A stretch of DNA of 64,000 nt from Gaeumannomyces sp. JS-464 (lineage: Eukaryota; Ascomycota; Sordariomycetes; Magnaporthales; Magnaporthaceae). The notes beneath the pieces were generated by a model that did not search any database, had not been told where the DNA came from, and was given only the letters and a program-made list of their open reading frames with translations. Shown one piece after another: positions 35,025-46,016 of this stretch. How positions within the stretch are numbered: the stretch's first letter is position 1; every line of letters begins with the position of its first letter. The translations under genes were made by a program, and so were the position numbers. Location of the stretch: the NCBI GenBank assembly GCA_002197995.1, contig NGZR01000004.1:2790001-2854000 (forward strand). The letters run 5' to 3'.

Positions 35025-35989
35025 CTTTCCCGCTTCCTGGCTCACCGTGTGAAGGATGAGGAGGGGGGAGGACCAAAGATGCTATTTACCAGGGTCGCGG
35101 CAGGCAGGCTGGAGTCCGTCGAATGCCTGTGCGTTGCTCCACACCTTCAGCTGTGGCTAAACTACACAGCAGTAGCGGCAGCAGCGCGTCATGCTGTACC
35201 ACCAGGCGGGTTCGCGGGCTCGAGAGCTTTGCAGGTCCACCTGTGAGGGCGAGTGTCGAGGGCATGGTGGATGGTACTGTATAGGCAGGCAGTAGATGGT
35301 TTGACTAGGTTGTAAAGGGGAGGGCGCACATTGCTGGCTTGGTCACCTGGTCATCTATCTTGCCAGCGTGAACTCGGTAGTGTTGGGCCGAGCTGTCGAA
35401 GCCGGTATACCATGTACCTGTTCTCGATGTTCTCTTCTCCTCCTCCTCCACCATCACCTCATCTGCTTCCCCTCGGCCCCCTCTTTTCGCTGTTTCATCC
35501 TTGGCACATGCAGGCGCCTTTCGGCTGCCTGCTTACTTGGATTGCCACTTGGGCCCCTCCTGTTCGAACACGCTCGCCAGACCTCGGTGGCCTCCGCCGA
35601 CACGGGCCCGATGATGGCAGCAGTAGCTTGGGAGTGTGTTGCATCCCAAACGCCCACGCAGCCCACTCCTTCCAAGGCCCGGGCAGTGGCACGCACCTCC
35701 ATCTACCTATCCATTCATCCATCCATCCATCTTCCCTTCCGTCCTCCTCCCTACCTTCCCTTTCCCCCCTGGTTCTTGACGCCAGATCTTGTCCCGTATT
35801 TCTGTCACATCTCACTTCCTTTCATCACTATCGGCCTGGCCCAGCGATCTCTCGCCTCGCATATGGGATCAACGAGACCAATATTTGCTCGATGGGGAAG
35901 CATTGGCGGCGGCTTGTCACTCCCCTTCTAGGCGGATCCTCCCGCCACCGTTGCTGCCTTTGGCAAGAAAGAGACGTGGAGGCACATAG

Positions 35990-36011
35990 ATACCTAGGTA
36001 CCTAGGTACCC
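35990..36011. repeat. CCTAGGTACC palindromic element
   Basis: TACCTAGGTACCTAGGTACC (35991-36010) is its own reverse-complement-type repeat and belongs to the recurrent element family. Confidence 0.8.
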
Positions 36012-37099
36012 GACTACCCGGTGGGCTTGAAATTGCAAAGTATCGACAAGGGAGAAGGGTGGGGGGAGCGGAGAGACGGACAGTGTGCTCCGAACCAAGG
36101 GGGAGCTGCTGGTTCGGGGCAGGCATGGCATGGACAGATGGTTGGATGGTGCTTCTTGATGATCGTCTCTATTGCTTGCGTTGCTGCCCGTCTTCGGCCG
36201 AAGGCGCCAAACAAAGCCCCCTTTCCATCTCAGGGAAGAGGCGTCGAGATGGAGGGGTCTCGCCAACTGCTGCCATTTCTCTGCGCTGGCTTGTCCTCCC
36301 CCAACACTGTTCCTCCGTCTCATGCCAGGTGGGCAGTGGGCAAGCGTGACCGCCTCGGGCCTCAGTAATGGCAAAGTGAAGAGAAGAGACACGGCATAAC
36401 GGTCCTTCTTCCAATTCGTCCGTTCGAGGTCACAAGCTGGCACAAATATAGGACATGTCCGCCTCCCCGGCCCCAGTTGTCAACCCCTGGCGGACGACGA
36501 CCTGCTCGCTCCGAGACTTCCGCTTTTTGGTGCCGGCCGCCAGTCGTCTGGCCATCGACCTTCGGGAGGCGGCATACGCACGCCCGCCCAGCTTGTGTGG
36601 CTCTGGATCAAGGGGGAAAGGTAAACGAGACTGCAACCCCCAACCAAGCATCGGAGCCAAGCAAGTAAAAGCATTACTGCATAGCTCTCTCTTTTGCCTG
36701 CCTGGCCTTGCTCTCAATCGTCCTTTTCCCCAATCCCACGTCGATCGTCATCATCGATCGCTGCAGCCAGCCATCTCGGCCACTTACACCGCCTGATACT
36801 ATTCCATTGATTGGGTGAGCGTCTGTCGCCCCGGCCGGCTCCCCCACACCCACAGAACATGCAAACCCACGCCCCTCCTTGCCGGACTGCCAGATTGATC
36901 AGTGATCGGGGCGCCAGATCCAACCAAAGAGGCGACTTCCGGCCCTCCTGGTCTCGTTCTCCCCCCTGCACGTGCGCCCGATATCCGCGCTCTCCGGATG
37001 GGAAATATGGCCCCCATACCCAGGGCTTTCGTCTCGCTCGCCCTAGCTAGCCTGTGCCGCGTTACTTCGAAGCAGCCAGCCACCCGCGCGAGGCGGGCT

Positions 37100-39716
37100 T
37101 CACGGGGCAGCATATCGGCTCCGGCCTCGTATTTTCTTCCCGTAGTAGAAGAATATGAAGGGGAAGGGCAGCATGGCAACGGTCAGGAACGCGAGAAGCG
37201 ACGTCGCCCACTGGTAGCCCAGGGCATTATACATCTGGATCCCGAAGAGCGGGAAAGCGGCTGATAATATGAGGCGGAGACGAGTTAGCATGTTGCCGGC
37301 TGAACTAAAAACGTGACAGCATTATAGTCAAACAAGGAGATAATCCGACAGAGATTATGTGAAGCGAGTACAGCTAGCCAGCTAGCCAGCCAGCCAGCCA
37401 GCCACTGCCTCGTGATGATCCGTCACCGGCCCCAACTACCCCTGTTTATGGGAGCCACATCATGACCGGTGAAGCAGAGAGATAGAGGGTCGGGTCAGGC
37501 TGGGCCAGGTTCGAGACTTACCAGCGAAGGCACACCTGACGAACACGTTTGCCGCGATGGCGCTGGCAGAGAATGTTGGGTATGCGTCGACCTATTTACG
37601 GCAAAATATTCCTGTTAGACAGAGAAAGAAAAAAAAAAAAAAAAAAGAAAAAAAAAGCTCGGATTCGGACCAATCCGGACTCAGAGCCTGTGAGCGTTCC
37701 ACGGCAGGCAAAGGGCACGTCGTGCCACTACTCACAAGGTAGGTAAATATCCCCTTGAAGGCCAGCATGTAACTGCAGAAAACAAGGTTCGACCTCTTCG
37801 GTTAGCTGCGTCGACTCTATTCTGTGCGCTGGCTGCGAAATGCGAGATCATCATGGCCGTAACAGGGAAGCCGGAGAGAAGAGAGAAGCGGGGAGGAGGG
37901 GCGGCCAAGGGCCCATTTCAAAGCACGCCCCCTTTTTACCCTGGTGATACACGGAGCTGTCCGACCGCTAGCAGGACAATAGGTGTGACCAGGCGGCCAG
38001 GCACGAGAACGAACCCGTGTTCGGAGATACGATGACAGGCCTTGGGGGTAAGGGAAGATGAGAAGAAAGGGGAAGGAAAGGAAGAAAGTTGGCGACAAAG
38101 GTAAAAACGAAGAGAGAGGAGGTTAGTGTGACATACCCTGCACCAAACACGACAGAGCCAATGATGGGAACAATCCAGTGTATCCAGGGAAAAGTCGTCC
38201 AGCCGAACAGGAAGAGCCCGACAGGGGTCAGTACGCCACCCGCTATGACGCATGGCAGATGAAACTCGGGCTCGCTGGCGCCCTCGACTCCCGTCTCCTT
38301 CTCGAGCCTGGCGATGAGGCGGTCGTGCGTGCGCTGCCAGTACGGGTTCGTGAAGACGCCGGCCACCATGCCGACGAGCATGCCGAGGAAGGTCATGCCG
38401 ACCTGCCACAGCTTGAAGCCGTGGTTGTTGGAGAAGACGAGTGGGAAGGCGCCGAAGAAGAGGTAGAGGATCCCCAGCAGGATGGCCGAGTACAGGTCCA
38501 GGGCCACGCAGATGGGCTCCGAGGCCAGCATCTGGAAGGGCCGCAGCAGCGACCGCGCGACCGAGCCGGCGATGGACCGCGTCGCGGCCCCGCGCTCGAT
38601 GGGTGCCACCCAGCGGTCGTCGCCCGTCTCCTTGCGCAGCGCCCGGGCCCGGTCGCGGAGGAGGACGGGGTGGTACGTCTCGGGCACGAACAGGGCGACG
38701 GCAACCAACAGGACGAAGCTCCAAATTAGAAGAACCCAATGCGTCCAGCGCCAGTTAACGTGCGAGTTGATGAAGCCGCCGAACAGGGGGCCGATGCAGG
38801 GGCCGATAAAGGGCGCGAGGGTGAAGACGGCCATGGGGAGCGACATGTCCTGCTTGGCGAACAGGTCGCTGACGGTCCCGCCCGAAACGGACAAAAACGC
38901 GCTACCAGTGAAGCCTTGGAAGAAACGGGCTATAATCATGGTCTCCATGTTCTGCGCCACGGCCGAGGGGATGATCCAGATGGTGAAGAGCAGGAACGAG
39001 GCCAGATAGACTGGCCGTCTCCCATAGAACTCGCTCAGGGGCGACCACGCCGGGCCCATGGCTATACCGAGCACGAAGGTGCTTAGTCCTATAGTAGCGA
39101 CCAGCGCCGAGGAGCCAAATTCGGCGTTCATGGGGCCGTAGCTGGATGTGTAGATTGAGCTTGCGCAGGTGCTGCATCATAATCATAATTCATGAGCCTC
39201 GGGCCGTTTGTGAAGGCTTCAGATGGAAAATAGGGTGACTTACACGCAAAGAGAGCCGCAAGATGTGATGAGGACGATTATCCATTTCCTGGCGACGCCC
39301 ATGCTGCGAGGACACAACAGGTCCTGGTCATTCTTCTCGAAGCAAACCTCGAAGGGGTCGCGCTCAGGCGACTGGTCGGGACTTGCGGCATAGCCGTCAA
39401 TGCCTTCCTTGCCATCGTCGTCGTCGCAGCCATAGCCGTTGTTGGACCGCGCGCGTGAGACGCTTTTCCTGGACGCGGAGGAGGCCGCCGTCAGGGGCCG
39501 GTTTAGCTCGGCACCGCCCTCCTTGGACGGCGGCGGTCTTGGTGCCCCGGCTGCGGCGTTGGGTTGCGGGCTTCGGATGGGCGCGTACTCGGGCTCGTCC
39601 TCCTCCGATGCCGAGCTGGCGTTGCACGACGGCGGCGCTTCGGCAGGCTTTTTATCGGGTGTCAATGCCTTGGCGAGCTCCAACGTCGCTCCTTTCTCCA
39701 AATCACCCTGCTCCAT
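37100..39716 (-). CDS. MFS transporter, DHA1 drug/polyamine exporter type
   Basis: Five exons were resolved: 39716-39244, 39171-38137, 37772-37736, 37591-37522 and 37260-37100. They sum to 592 codons with every phase matching. The first 150 residues are a hydrophilic acidic cytosolic tail (ASSASEEDEPEYAPI). Twelve membrane segments follow. MFS landmarks are the motif A-like GPLSEFYGRRPVY region, RFFQGFTGSAFLSVSGGTVSDLF and motif C-like FIGPCIGPLFGGFINSHVNWRW, which fit fungal DHA1 exporters of the polyamine/fluconazole type. The last segments read AAFPLFGIQMYNALGYQWAT. Exon 3 is only 37 nt. The transported compound cannot be inferred. ATG 39716 (MEQGDLEKG) is preferred over the open frame reaching upstream to 39974, which is not family-like. 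Confidence 0.9.
37370..37403. repeat. AGCC/TAGC microsatellite in MFS intron 4
   Basis: CAGCTAGCCAGCTAGCCAGC continues as CCAG units inside the 261-nt last intron of the transporter. Confidence 0.8.
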
Positions 39717-40878
39717 TTTTTCTCCAACAGATGGTCCAACACAACGAGGTAGGATGTCCTCGGTCTGATTTTTGTTTATAATGGTGGGAACATGAAAATA
39801 CCGGCGAGGCAGACTTGGTAAACAGGCACGGTCAACTGCGAAGAAGCAACACGATCCCCTGCCAACGGGAGCGAGATCGATCTCTCTTATTACCGAGAGC
39901 GTGGATCGACGGTGAGATCTCGGAGAGTTCCCTGCGGCAGTGAGGAGAGGAAGTATCGTTCCTTGCAAGCTCAACCCGCGGCGATAGCTTAGACTATTGC
40001 AGATGGTGACTCCGAGCCGGCCCCGAGCATCAAGGCGAAGGCCGGCTCCCCCAGCAGGTTATTATTCAGCCAGCGTGGAGGCAGGACATCCATGGATGGC
40101 ACCGGTGTTGCTCGTCAACGACATTGCCACTCCACCCGGCCGGTGGGCACGCTGGAGTCTTACGCCAAGGGGGAAATTTTGGCAGCGTCGCATCGCGGCC
40201 ATAGTGCGGGATTAAAACAATTAGCAAGCCTGACAACACCCGCGGCCGCGGCCGTGACGCAACTTTTCCCGCGGGTAAGGGGAACAACACAGATACCGGC
40301 GCATTTCCGACGCTAGACTCCCTGGCAGACCAGCACGCCAGTTTGGCTCGCGAACCCACGTTTCGAGTGTTTTGCATATTGTACAGAGCACGCCAGTCGA
40401 TAGCAGAGGAGACCTTGCCAGCGGCATTGCCGAGAGGAAACGCTTGGGGAGGTGGAGGCTATCGACAGAAGAAGGCCCAATTGGAAACGTGCAGGGGCCC
40501 GTGAAGGTCATGCCGCATGGGCGTCCCAGCTTGGCAGCTCGCGCGGCGGCGATGCGCCGAGATTCGGCGAGGGTATTTTTTTTCGCCGTCTCACTCTCCA
40601 GAAAGTCGGCCAAAAACACCAAGGTAGCCGATAATCAAAAGATGCATTCCTAGCTAGATTCGTATATCGTGGTCTGTGACGTCATCTCTGCTCGCTCGCC
40701 GCTATCTACATGGCGGCCTCAGAAGCCCCTTTACATGATATGACATGATGCTCCCCGAATGCACGCAATTTGCCGATCCAAAAATATCAAAGCCCAAAAC
40801 TCCACCAAACACATGACAGAAACTAGATCACTAACCCTCACCCTCACACTCACACTCGCCAACCAGCCCTCCTGCAGC
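39717..40878. other. Intergenic region between the MFS gene and the glucosidase gene
   Basis: 1.16 kb upstream of the transporter and downstream of the glucosidase; no gene recognised. Confidence 0.5.
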
Positions 40879-43368
40879 TCAGTACGTCTCGGGCAGCCCC
40901 GAGAAGCTGGGGACCTTGGACAGGTCGCAGTTGAAGGAGCGCTCGTAGGCCTTGGGCGGCAGGATGCCGGCGGCGAGGCCCTTCTTGTAGCTCCACTGCG
41001 TGTGCGAGGCGTCCCAGGTCCAGTAGAACCAGCCCCAGCCCTTCTCGAAGCTGTGCATCTGCGCCTCGGCAAAGGCGCGCAGGAACGCCTTGTAGGCGTC
41101 GCTGTACCGCGACGGGTCCGCGTTGGCCATGGCGCAGTCGCACGACGAGTCCTGCGTCGGGCACCGCGGCTTGAGCGCCTCGGTCGACGGGTCGCCGCTG
41201 TTGTACGTGCCCGTCCAGCGGTTGCCCCAGCCCACGTTGGTCAGGTGCTTGGCGCAGTCCGTGTCCGCCTGCGACCACTCCGCCACCAGCGTCGGCCCGA
41301 ACCCCGTCGACGTGTCCATGCTCTGCTGCGTCTGCTGCGTCCAGCCGTTGCACGCGTACTCGATCTTGGCCGAGTGGTTGAACACGATCTGGTTCACGTT
41401 GAAGATGACGTACTGGTGCACGTCCAGCGCCAGCCCCTCGTGGCCCGTCAGCTGGCCCTGCCACTTGTTGAGGCCCATGAACCCGTCGCCGAACACGATG
41501 ACGGCGTCGCGAATCCCGTTGGCCCGCACTAGCCCGAACGCCTTGGACGTCCAGTCCACCACCGCCTGCGTCGACAGCACCGTCATCTTGGGCTCGTTGG
41601 CCAGCCCGTAGTGCGAGATGATGTTGCGGTACCGGTCCTGCGCAAAGAACTTGGAGAGCCGGTCGTGGATGTCGAGCGACCGCTGCGCGTTGCGCGTCCC
41701 GTCCGCGCCGTTGAGCCAGTTGATGGCCCCCTGCCGCCCGCTGTGGTTCCACCCGTTCTGGCTGCCGGGGAGGCCGTGCAGGTCCAGGTTGACGCGGAGC
41801 CCATGTTTGCGCGCCCACTCGATGCCTCGGAGCAGATACCGCCACGACGTCCGGAACAGGAACGAGTCGCCCTCGTACGTCTGCACCGCCCAGTAGCCGA
41901 ACGGGATCCGTACGTGGTCCAGCCCGGCCGCCGCGATGTCGGCAAACGTCTGCTCCGTCACGAAGCTCGCGTAGTGCTTCTCCAAGAACGCCGCACACCC
42001 CGACCCCAGGTCCCGACACATGGTCCACTCGTCGATCACGCCCTTGCCCGCATCCCAGTTGTACAGGTCCGCCGTGATGAAGGGCTCGATGCTGAGCCAC
42101 CCGCCCAGGTTCACCCCTCGCGCCGGCCGCGACGCGTACGAGCCCCACGGCTTGTTTAGCGGTGGGACTTTGTCGTTGGCTTGCTTGGAGTCGTCCCAGC
42201 TGCTAAACAGGCCCATGACGGGGAGGTCCCCCACCGTAGCGGCCGTGTACGTCAGGTTGAAGTCCTTGGTGTCCTGCCACTGGAACGGATCGAGATACGA
42301 GGGCGCACCTGCAGGGATGCTGTCCTTGGAGATGTCGTTCAGACTGGACTTGTTGTCTCCCGGGGTTTCCTTTTGCGTGCTCACAACCGCCGCAAGGATA
42401 ATGAGAATGATGACGAGCACAACGCCGACAGCGATGCCGATCACTACGAGGACGACGGGTTAGACAAGAGCCCTAAAGACAATAAATAGTAGTGGTTGAC
42501 TTACGGATCTTCTTCCGCTTGCTCTTGTATTCCGGCGAGTTTTTGTTGGTCAGCGGCATCTTTTCCGTGCTGGCGTTGCTGCTCCAGCCGCCTCCTCGGA
42601 GGCCCCTGATGCCCTTGCTTCTGCCCTCCTCCAAGACGGCGCCGCTGACGACCCGTTTCTTCTTGCCGCCGCTTTTGTTTTTCGGCCGCTTCTCGCCCTC
42701 TCCCCGGTCAACCTCTTTGTACTGTCGCTTCTCCGGTCTCGGTCTAGACTCCCTATCCCGATTTCGCTCCCGGTCGCGCTCGCGGCTGGGGTCGACGGTC
42801 CGCTGGCGACCTTGGCGCCTAGATCTGTCGCGCTCCCTGTCTCGCTCTCGCTCTCGCTCTCTTTCTCGGGGGCGTTCTCTGGTGCGGTCGCGGCCATGGT
42901 CTTCCACCCGCTGCTGCCTGCTCCGCTCCCACTCGCGCGCAAGCTGTCTTCTCATTTCGCGAGTTCGCTCGTCTTCCTCATCTCCGTCTCCGTCTCCGTC
43001 TCCGTCTCCGTCTCCGTCTCCGTCTCCGTCTCCGTCTCCGTCTCCGTCTCCGTCTCCGTCTCCGTCTCTGCCTCGTTCCCTCTCCCGCTCTCGCTCTCGC
43101 TCTCTAGTCCTCTCTCTAGTCCTATCCCTCACCCTTTCTCTATCCCTCTCTCGCTCCCCACCCCCTCCCGGTTGCGGGGGACATCTCGCGCGTTGGCCTG
43201 GTTGGGCTGGGCCAGGGCGTCCAAGGAAAGGCCTCGGGCGCCGCTCGATCCGCTCTCCTCGGTGTCGGCATGATGTCGGTTATGGGAGGTCGATTTCCGC
43301 CGGTGGTGTCTGCGCGAGCTGGATTCGCGGCGCTTGCGGTGCTCCCGAGGAGAGTCCTCACCGCTCAT
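40879..43368 (-). CDS. Membrane-anchored glucan 1,3-beta-glucosidase (GH5, ExgD type)
   Basis: The exo-acting enzyme trims beta-1,3-glucan at the cell wall. Exon 1 (43368-42505) encodes a very charged cytosolic N-terminus: MSGEDSPREHRKRRESSS, then Arg/Glu repeats, a (Gly-Asp)n run encoded by a hexanucleotide repeat, and lysine-rich KNKSGGKKKR. Exon 2 (42443-40879) opens with a single membrane segment (GIAVGVVLVIILIILAAVV), making a type II protein. The GH5 domain follows: RGVNLGGWLSIEPFI, HVRIPFGYWAV, LHGLPGSQNGWNHSG, acid/base Glu in GLANEPKM and nucleophile Glu in LVAEWSQADTDC, then KGWGWFYWTWD. Between the start and the RE-repeat the frame must change in the G-rich stretch at 43155-43170; one lost base fits and the sum becomes 810 codons. 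This architecture matches Aspergillus ExgD. Confidence 0.88.
42981..43069. repeat. (GTCTCC)n hexanucleotide repeat, coding
   Basis: About 14 copies of GTCTCC on the + strand. In the glucosidase gene on the - strand they encode alternating Gly and Asp. Confidence 0.9.
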
Positions 43369-43977
43369 CTTGTAAAATGTCTCTAAATCAAAGCAGGTTG
43401 TTGACTGCGATGCACCCAGTGAAGTGTGGTGGTGGTTGTGTTCGAATGCGGGAAAGGCCGTGGAATGTGTCAGATCTGCCGGCAGAGTCTGTGGACGAAT
43501 GAGGAGCTGAAACCTGCAGGTTGCCGGGTTTTCCTGTTTGGGCCAAGCTGAAAAATGACGATATCGACATTGGCGATGTTGACGGGGCAACTATCTTATC
43601 TTGGCGCCAAAGTGCGTGCATTGGCTGCAGGGGTCGGCGGTGTTTAGGCCTGAACCGCGAATGGCCGCTGGAAGCCGAGGTCATCCCCCTCTCGGACTTG
43701 ACATCATGTCTCGACGCCCGCCTCCTCGGCTGGCCGTCGGGAACGCTGCTGCATCCCTGGCGGCTGAGCATAGAGAGACTCTTTTTTCTTCTTTTTTGGT
43801 TCTCTCGCTCCGCTGCATTCCCTTCGGCCACTGTTGTGCTTATTGATTGATTGATGATTTGATTGATTGGGCATCTATATTGTGCCGCGCCGCTTCTTCT
43901 CGGCGTCGCTGCCTCTCGAGACTCCCATTCCGCTCCCTCAAACCTGACTGGCATTGGCCACCGCGTACTCACCCGCT
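43369..43977. promoter_or_regulatory. Divergent promoter region, glucosidase and BCKDHB
   Basis: 609 bp between two head-to-head starts. A GATT-rich tract at 43838-43870 contains an inverted CCAAT (ATTGG) near the BCKDHB start. Promoter function is inferred from position only. Confidence 0.5.
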
Positions 43978-45283
43978 ATGACTGCCATGACCGCAAGGCC
44001 GCTGAGGAGGCTGTTATTCTCTGGCCGCCATCTTACTCTTCCGTCATCCTCCTCCTGGTCCAGTCGGCGTCGTATTGCAGCCTCGGCAGTTCGCCTATAC
44101 TCGACACACCCACCCAAAGCGAGACTGAATGTGCCGATAGACTACTCGACAACCCCCCTCCTGGCGCAGACGTCGCAGGCGGCGCTCAACAACCCGGAGC
44201 TACCGCCCGACGTGCGCAGCGGCTCCACCAAGCGCATGAACCTGTTCCAGGCCGTCAACGACGCGCTCTCCATCGCGCTGGCTGAGGACGAGTCGGTGCT
44301 GCTTTTCGGCGAGGACGTGGCCTTTGGCGGCGTGTTCCGCTGCTCCATGGGCCTGGCGGAGCGGCACGGGGGCGAGCGGGTCTTCAACACACCCCTGAGC
44401 GAGCAGGGCATCATGGGCTTCGCCATCGGGCTGGCGGCCGAGGGCATGCGGCCCGTGGCCGAGATCCAGTTCGCCGACTACGTCTTCCCGGCCTTTGACC
44501 AGATGGTCAACGAGGCGGCCAAGTTCCGCTACCGCGATGGCACCAACGGGCGCAGCGCCGGCGGCCTGACCGTGCGGATGCCGTGCGGGCTCGTGGGCCA
44601 CGGCGCGCTGTACCACTCGCAGTCGCCCGAGAGCCTGTTTACGCACGTCCCCGGCTTCCGCGTCGTCATGCCGCGCTCGCCGCTCCAGGCAAAGGGCCTG
44701 CTGCTGGCGGCGATCCGCAGCACGACCCCGTCATCTTTATGGAGCCCAAGGTGCTCTACCGGGCCGCCGTCGAGCAGGTGCCCGCGGCGCCCTACACGCT
44801 GCCGCTGTCCAAGGCCGAGGTGATCAAGGAGGGCAGCGACGTCACCATTGTGTCGTACGGCTCGCCTCTCTACACGTGCATGAACGCCATCAACAAGGCC
44901 GAGCAGGACCTTGGTGTCAGCGTGGAACTGATAGATCTGCGGACCGTCTACCCCTGGGACAAGGAGTGCGTCCTGGCGAGCGTCCGGAAGACGGGAAGGT
45001 GTATCGTCGTGCACGAATCTATGGTGAATCAGGGTGTTGGCGCCGAGGTGGCAGCTGTCATCCAGGAGGATGAAGAGACCTTCATTCGACTGGAGGCTCC
45101 GGTCGAGAGGGTTGCTGGGTGGAGCATACCTACGCCACTGGTATTTGAGAAGTTTAACGCCCCTGACACTGCAAGTAAGTGGCTAGATGTGGTCTTGGTT
45201 TCCTGTCGTGCTTGCCGAGTAGCCTGCTAACCAGAAATGACATAGGGGTTTATGACCGGATCAAAAAGGTAACGAAGTATTAG
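43978..45283 (+). CDS. BCKDHB: Branched-chain 2-oxoacid dehydrogenase E1 subunit beta, mitochondrial
   Basis: With the E1-alpha subunit it decarboxylates the 2-oxoacids of Leu, Ile and Val in the mitochondrial matrix. The start [20 protein letters not shown] is a presequence rich in Arg, Ser and Leu. The transketolase-type beta subunit follows: [58 protein letters not shown] and [20 protein letters not shown], which favour the branched-chain over the pyruvate enzyme. Near 44710-44722 the frame changes from GLLLAAIRS to [19 protein letters not shown]; one missing base fits. The C-terminal part [12 protein letters not shown] and [17 protein letters not shown] is normal. A final intron (45175-45245) adds [11 protein letters not shown]. 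With the missing base the sum is 412 codons. The open frame extends to a TTG at 43954, but ATG 43978 gives the natural presequence. Confidence 0.9.
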
Positions 45284-46016
45284 AAGAAAGTCTATAGACC
45301 GTAGTTTTCTGAGAAGTGGGCAGTCCTGCTTGACGCTCGACATGACATTATACCCCGCGTGTTACAAACAAGGCCCAGATGAGCACAGCTTTAGCTTGCA
45401 TCTCTGAAGACTCCAGCCCCATACATGGATGGATAGATGCGTTGTATAGCGGCACCACCTACCTGCCAGTGCTCATGATACAGCATGTAGTTAGCGCATA
45501 AAGCCCAAGCATTGTTCTGCGTTTGGATACTAGATACCGCTGTAGTTGGAAGCCAGTCATTCGCGGTTACCCCCTGATCAGCCGTGATGACAACATAGTT
45601 ATTCAAAGATAAAAGAGCTGTCCGTATCCCCTGCATTCACCTAGAAAAAGAAGAAAAACTGAGCGAGCGAGAAACGAGCCTTCTATTGCCATTTAGACCC
45701 ATCAACTGTCAATGGTTTCATCAAAGAATCTGGGAATGCAGAGTGTCAGCTCCTGACAGCGCAGTGGAGGCCCTCTCAGCTGCTGATTGGATCGCAAGCT
45801 GCTGCCCCTCCCGCCGCTTTTTGGTTTGGACCCAAGCTGCCCCGCAACACGCTGGGCCTCCTGAATACGGAACATCCATCAGGCACGGTCGCGGCGCACA
45901 AGAACAACAAGAACATCTACTTCCGGCTCAGCAAGATTGAACTACCAAGGCACCGTGTCTGCCTCTAGTTCCTCAACCAGCACCCACGTTTCTGGCCCCA
46001 CGGCCAACACGCAAAC
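45284..46016. other. Intergenic region between BCKDHB and capping protein gene
   Basis: Less GC-rich than its surroundings. It holds one 81-codon frame on the minus strand, listed separately; otherwise nothing is recognised. Confidence 0.5.
45391..45636 (-). CDS. Doubtful small ORF, 81 aa, not recognised
   Basis: The frame reads MQGIRTALLSLNNYVVITAD and later NNAWALCANYMLYHEHWQVG. Composition is balanced and not low-complexity, unlike most chance frames in this GC-rich window, and the local base composition differs from that of the flanking genes. I recognise no family, and there is no signal peptide or convincing splice extension. It may be chance, a small orphan gene, or a decayed fragment. 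Confidence 0.2.
   Translation of the reverse strand: MQGIRTALLSLNNYVVITADQGVTANDWLPTTAVSSIQTQNNAWALCANYMLYHEHWQVGGAAIQRIYPSMYGAGVFRDAS

Larger units (their letters stand above)
32482..37099. other. 4.6-kb gene-free region upstream of ERT1
   Basis: No frame here is family-like. It contains a 16-bp direct repeat at 34487-34518, a 27-base T-run at 34998-35024, CATC repeats at about 35710-35730 and a CCTAGGTACC element at 35990-36011. The proximal part is presumably ERT1 promoter and leader. Confidence 0.5.

Noticed and set aside
37100..40878. MFS exporter as part of a resistance or metabolite island
   Set aside because: Its neighbours are a wall glucosidase and a long gap before a regulator of carbon metabolism; no biosynthetic gene is nearby.
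40850..42148. 432-codon minus-strand frame overlapping the glucosidase
   Set aside because: It is a shifted frame of the GH5 gene. The composition is Arg/Gly/Val/Ala-rich with no domain, while the overlapping frame has complete GH5 motifs.
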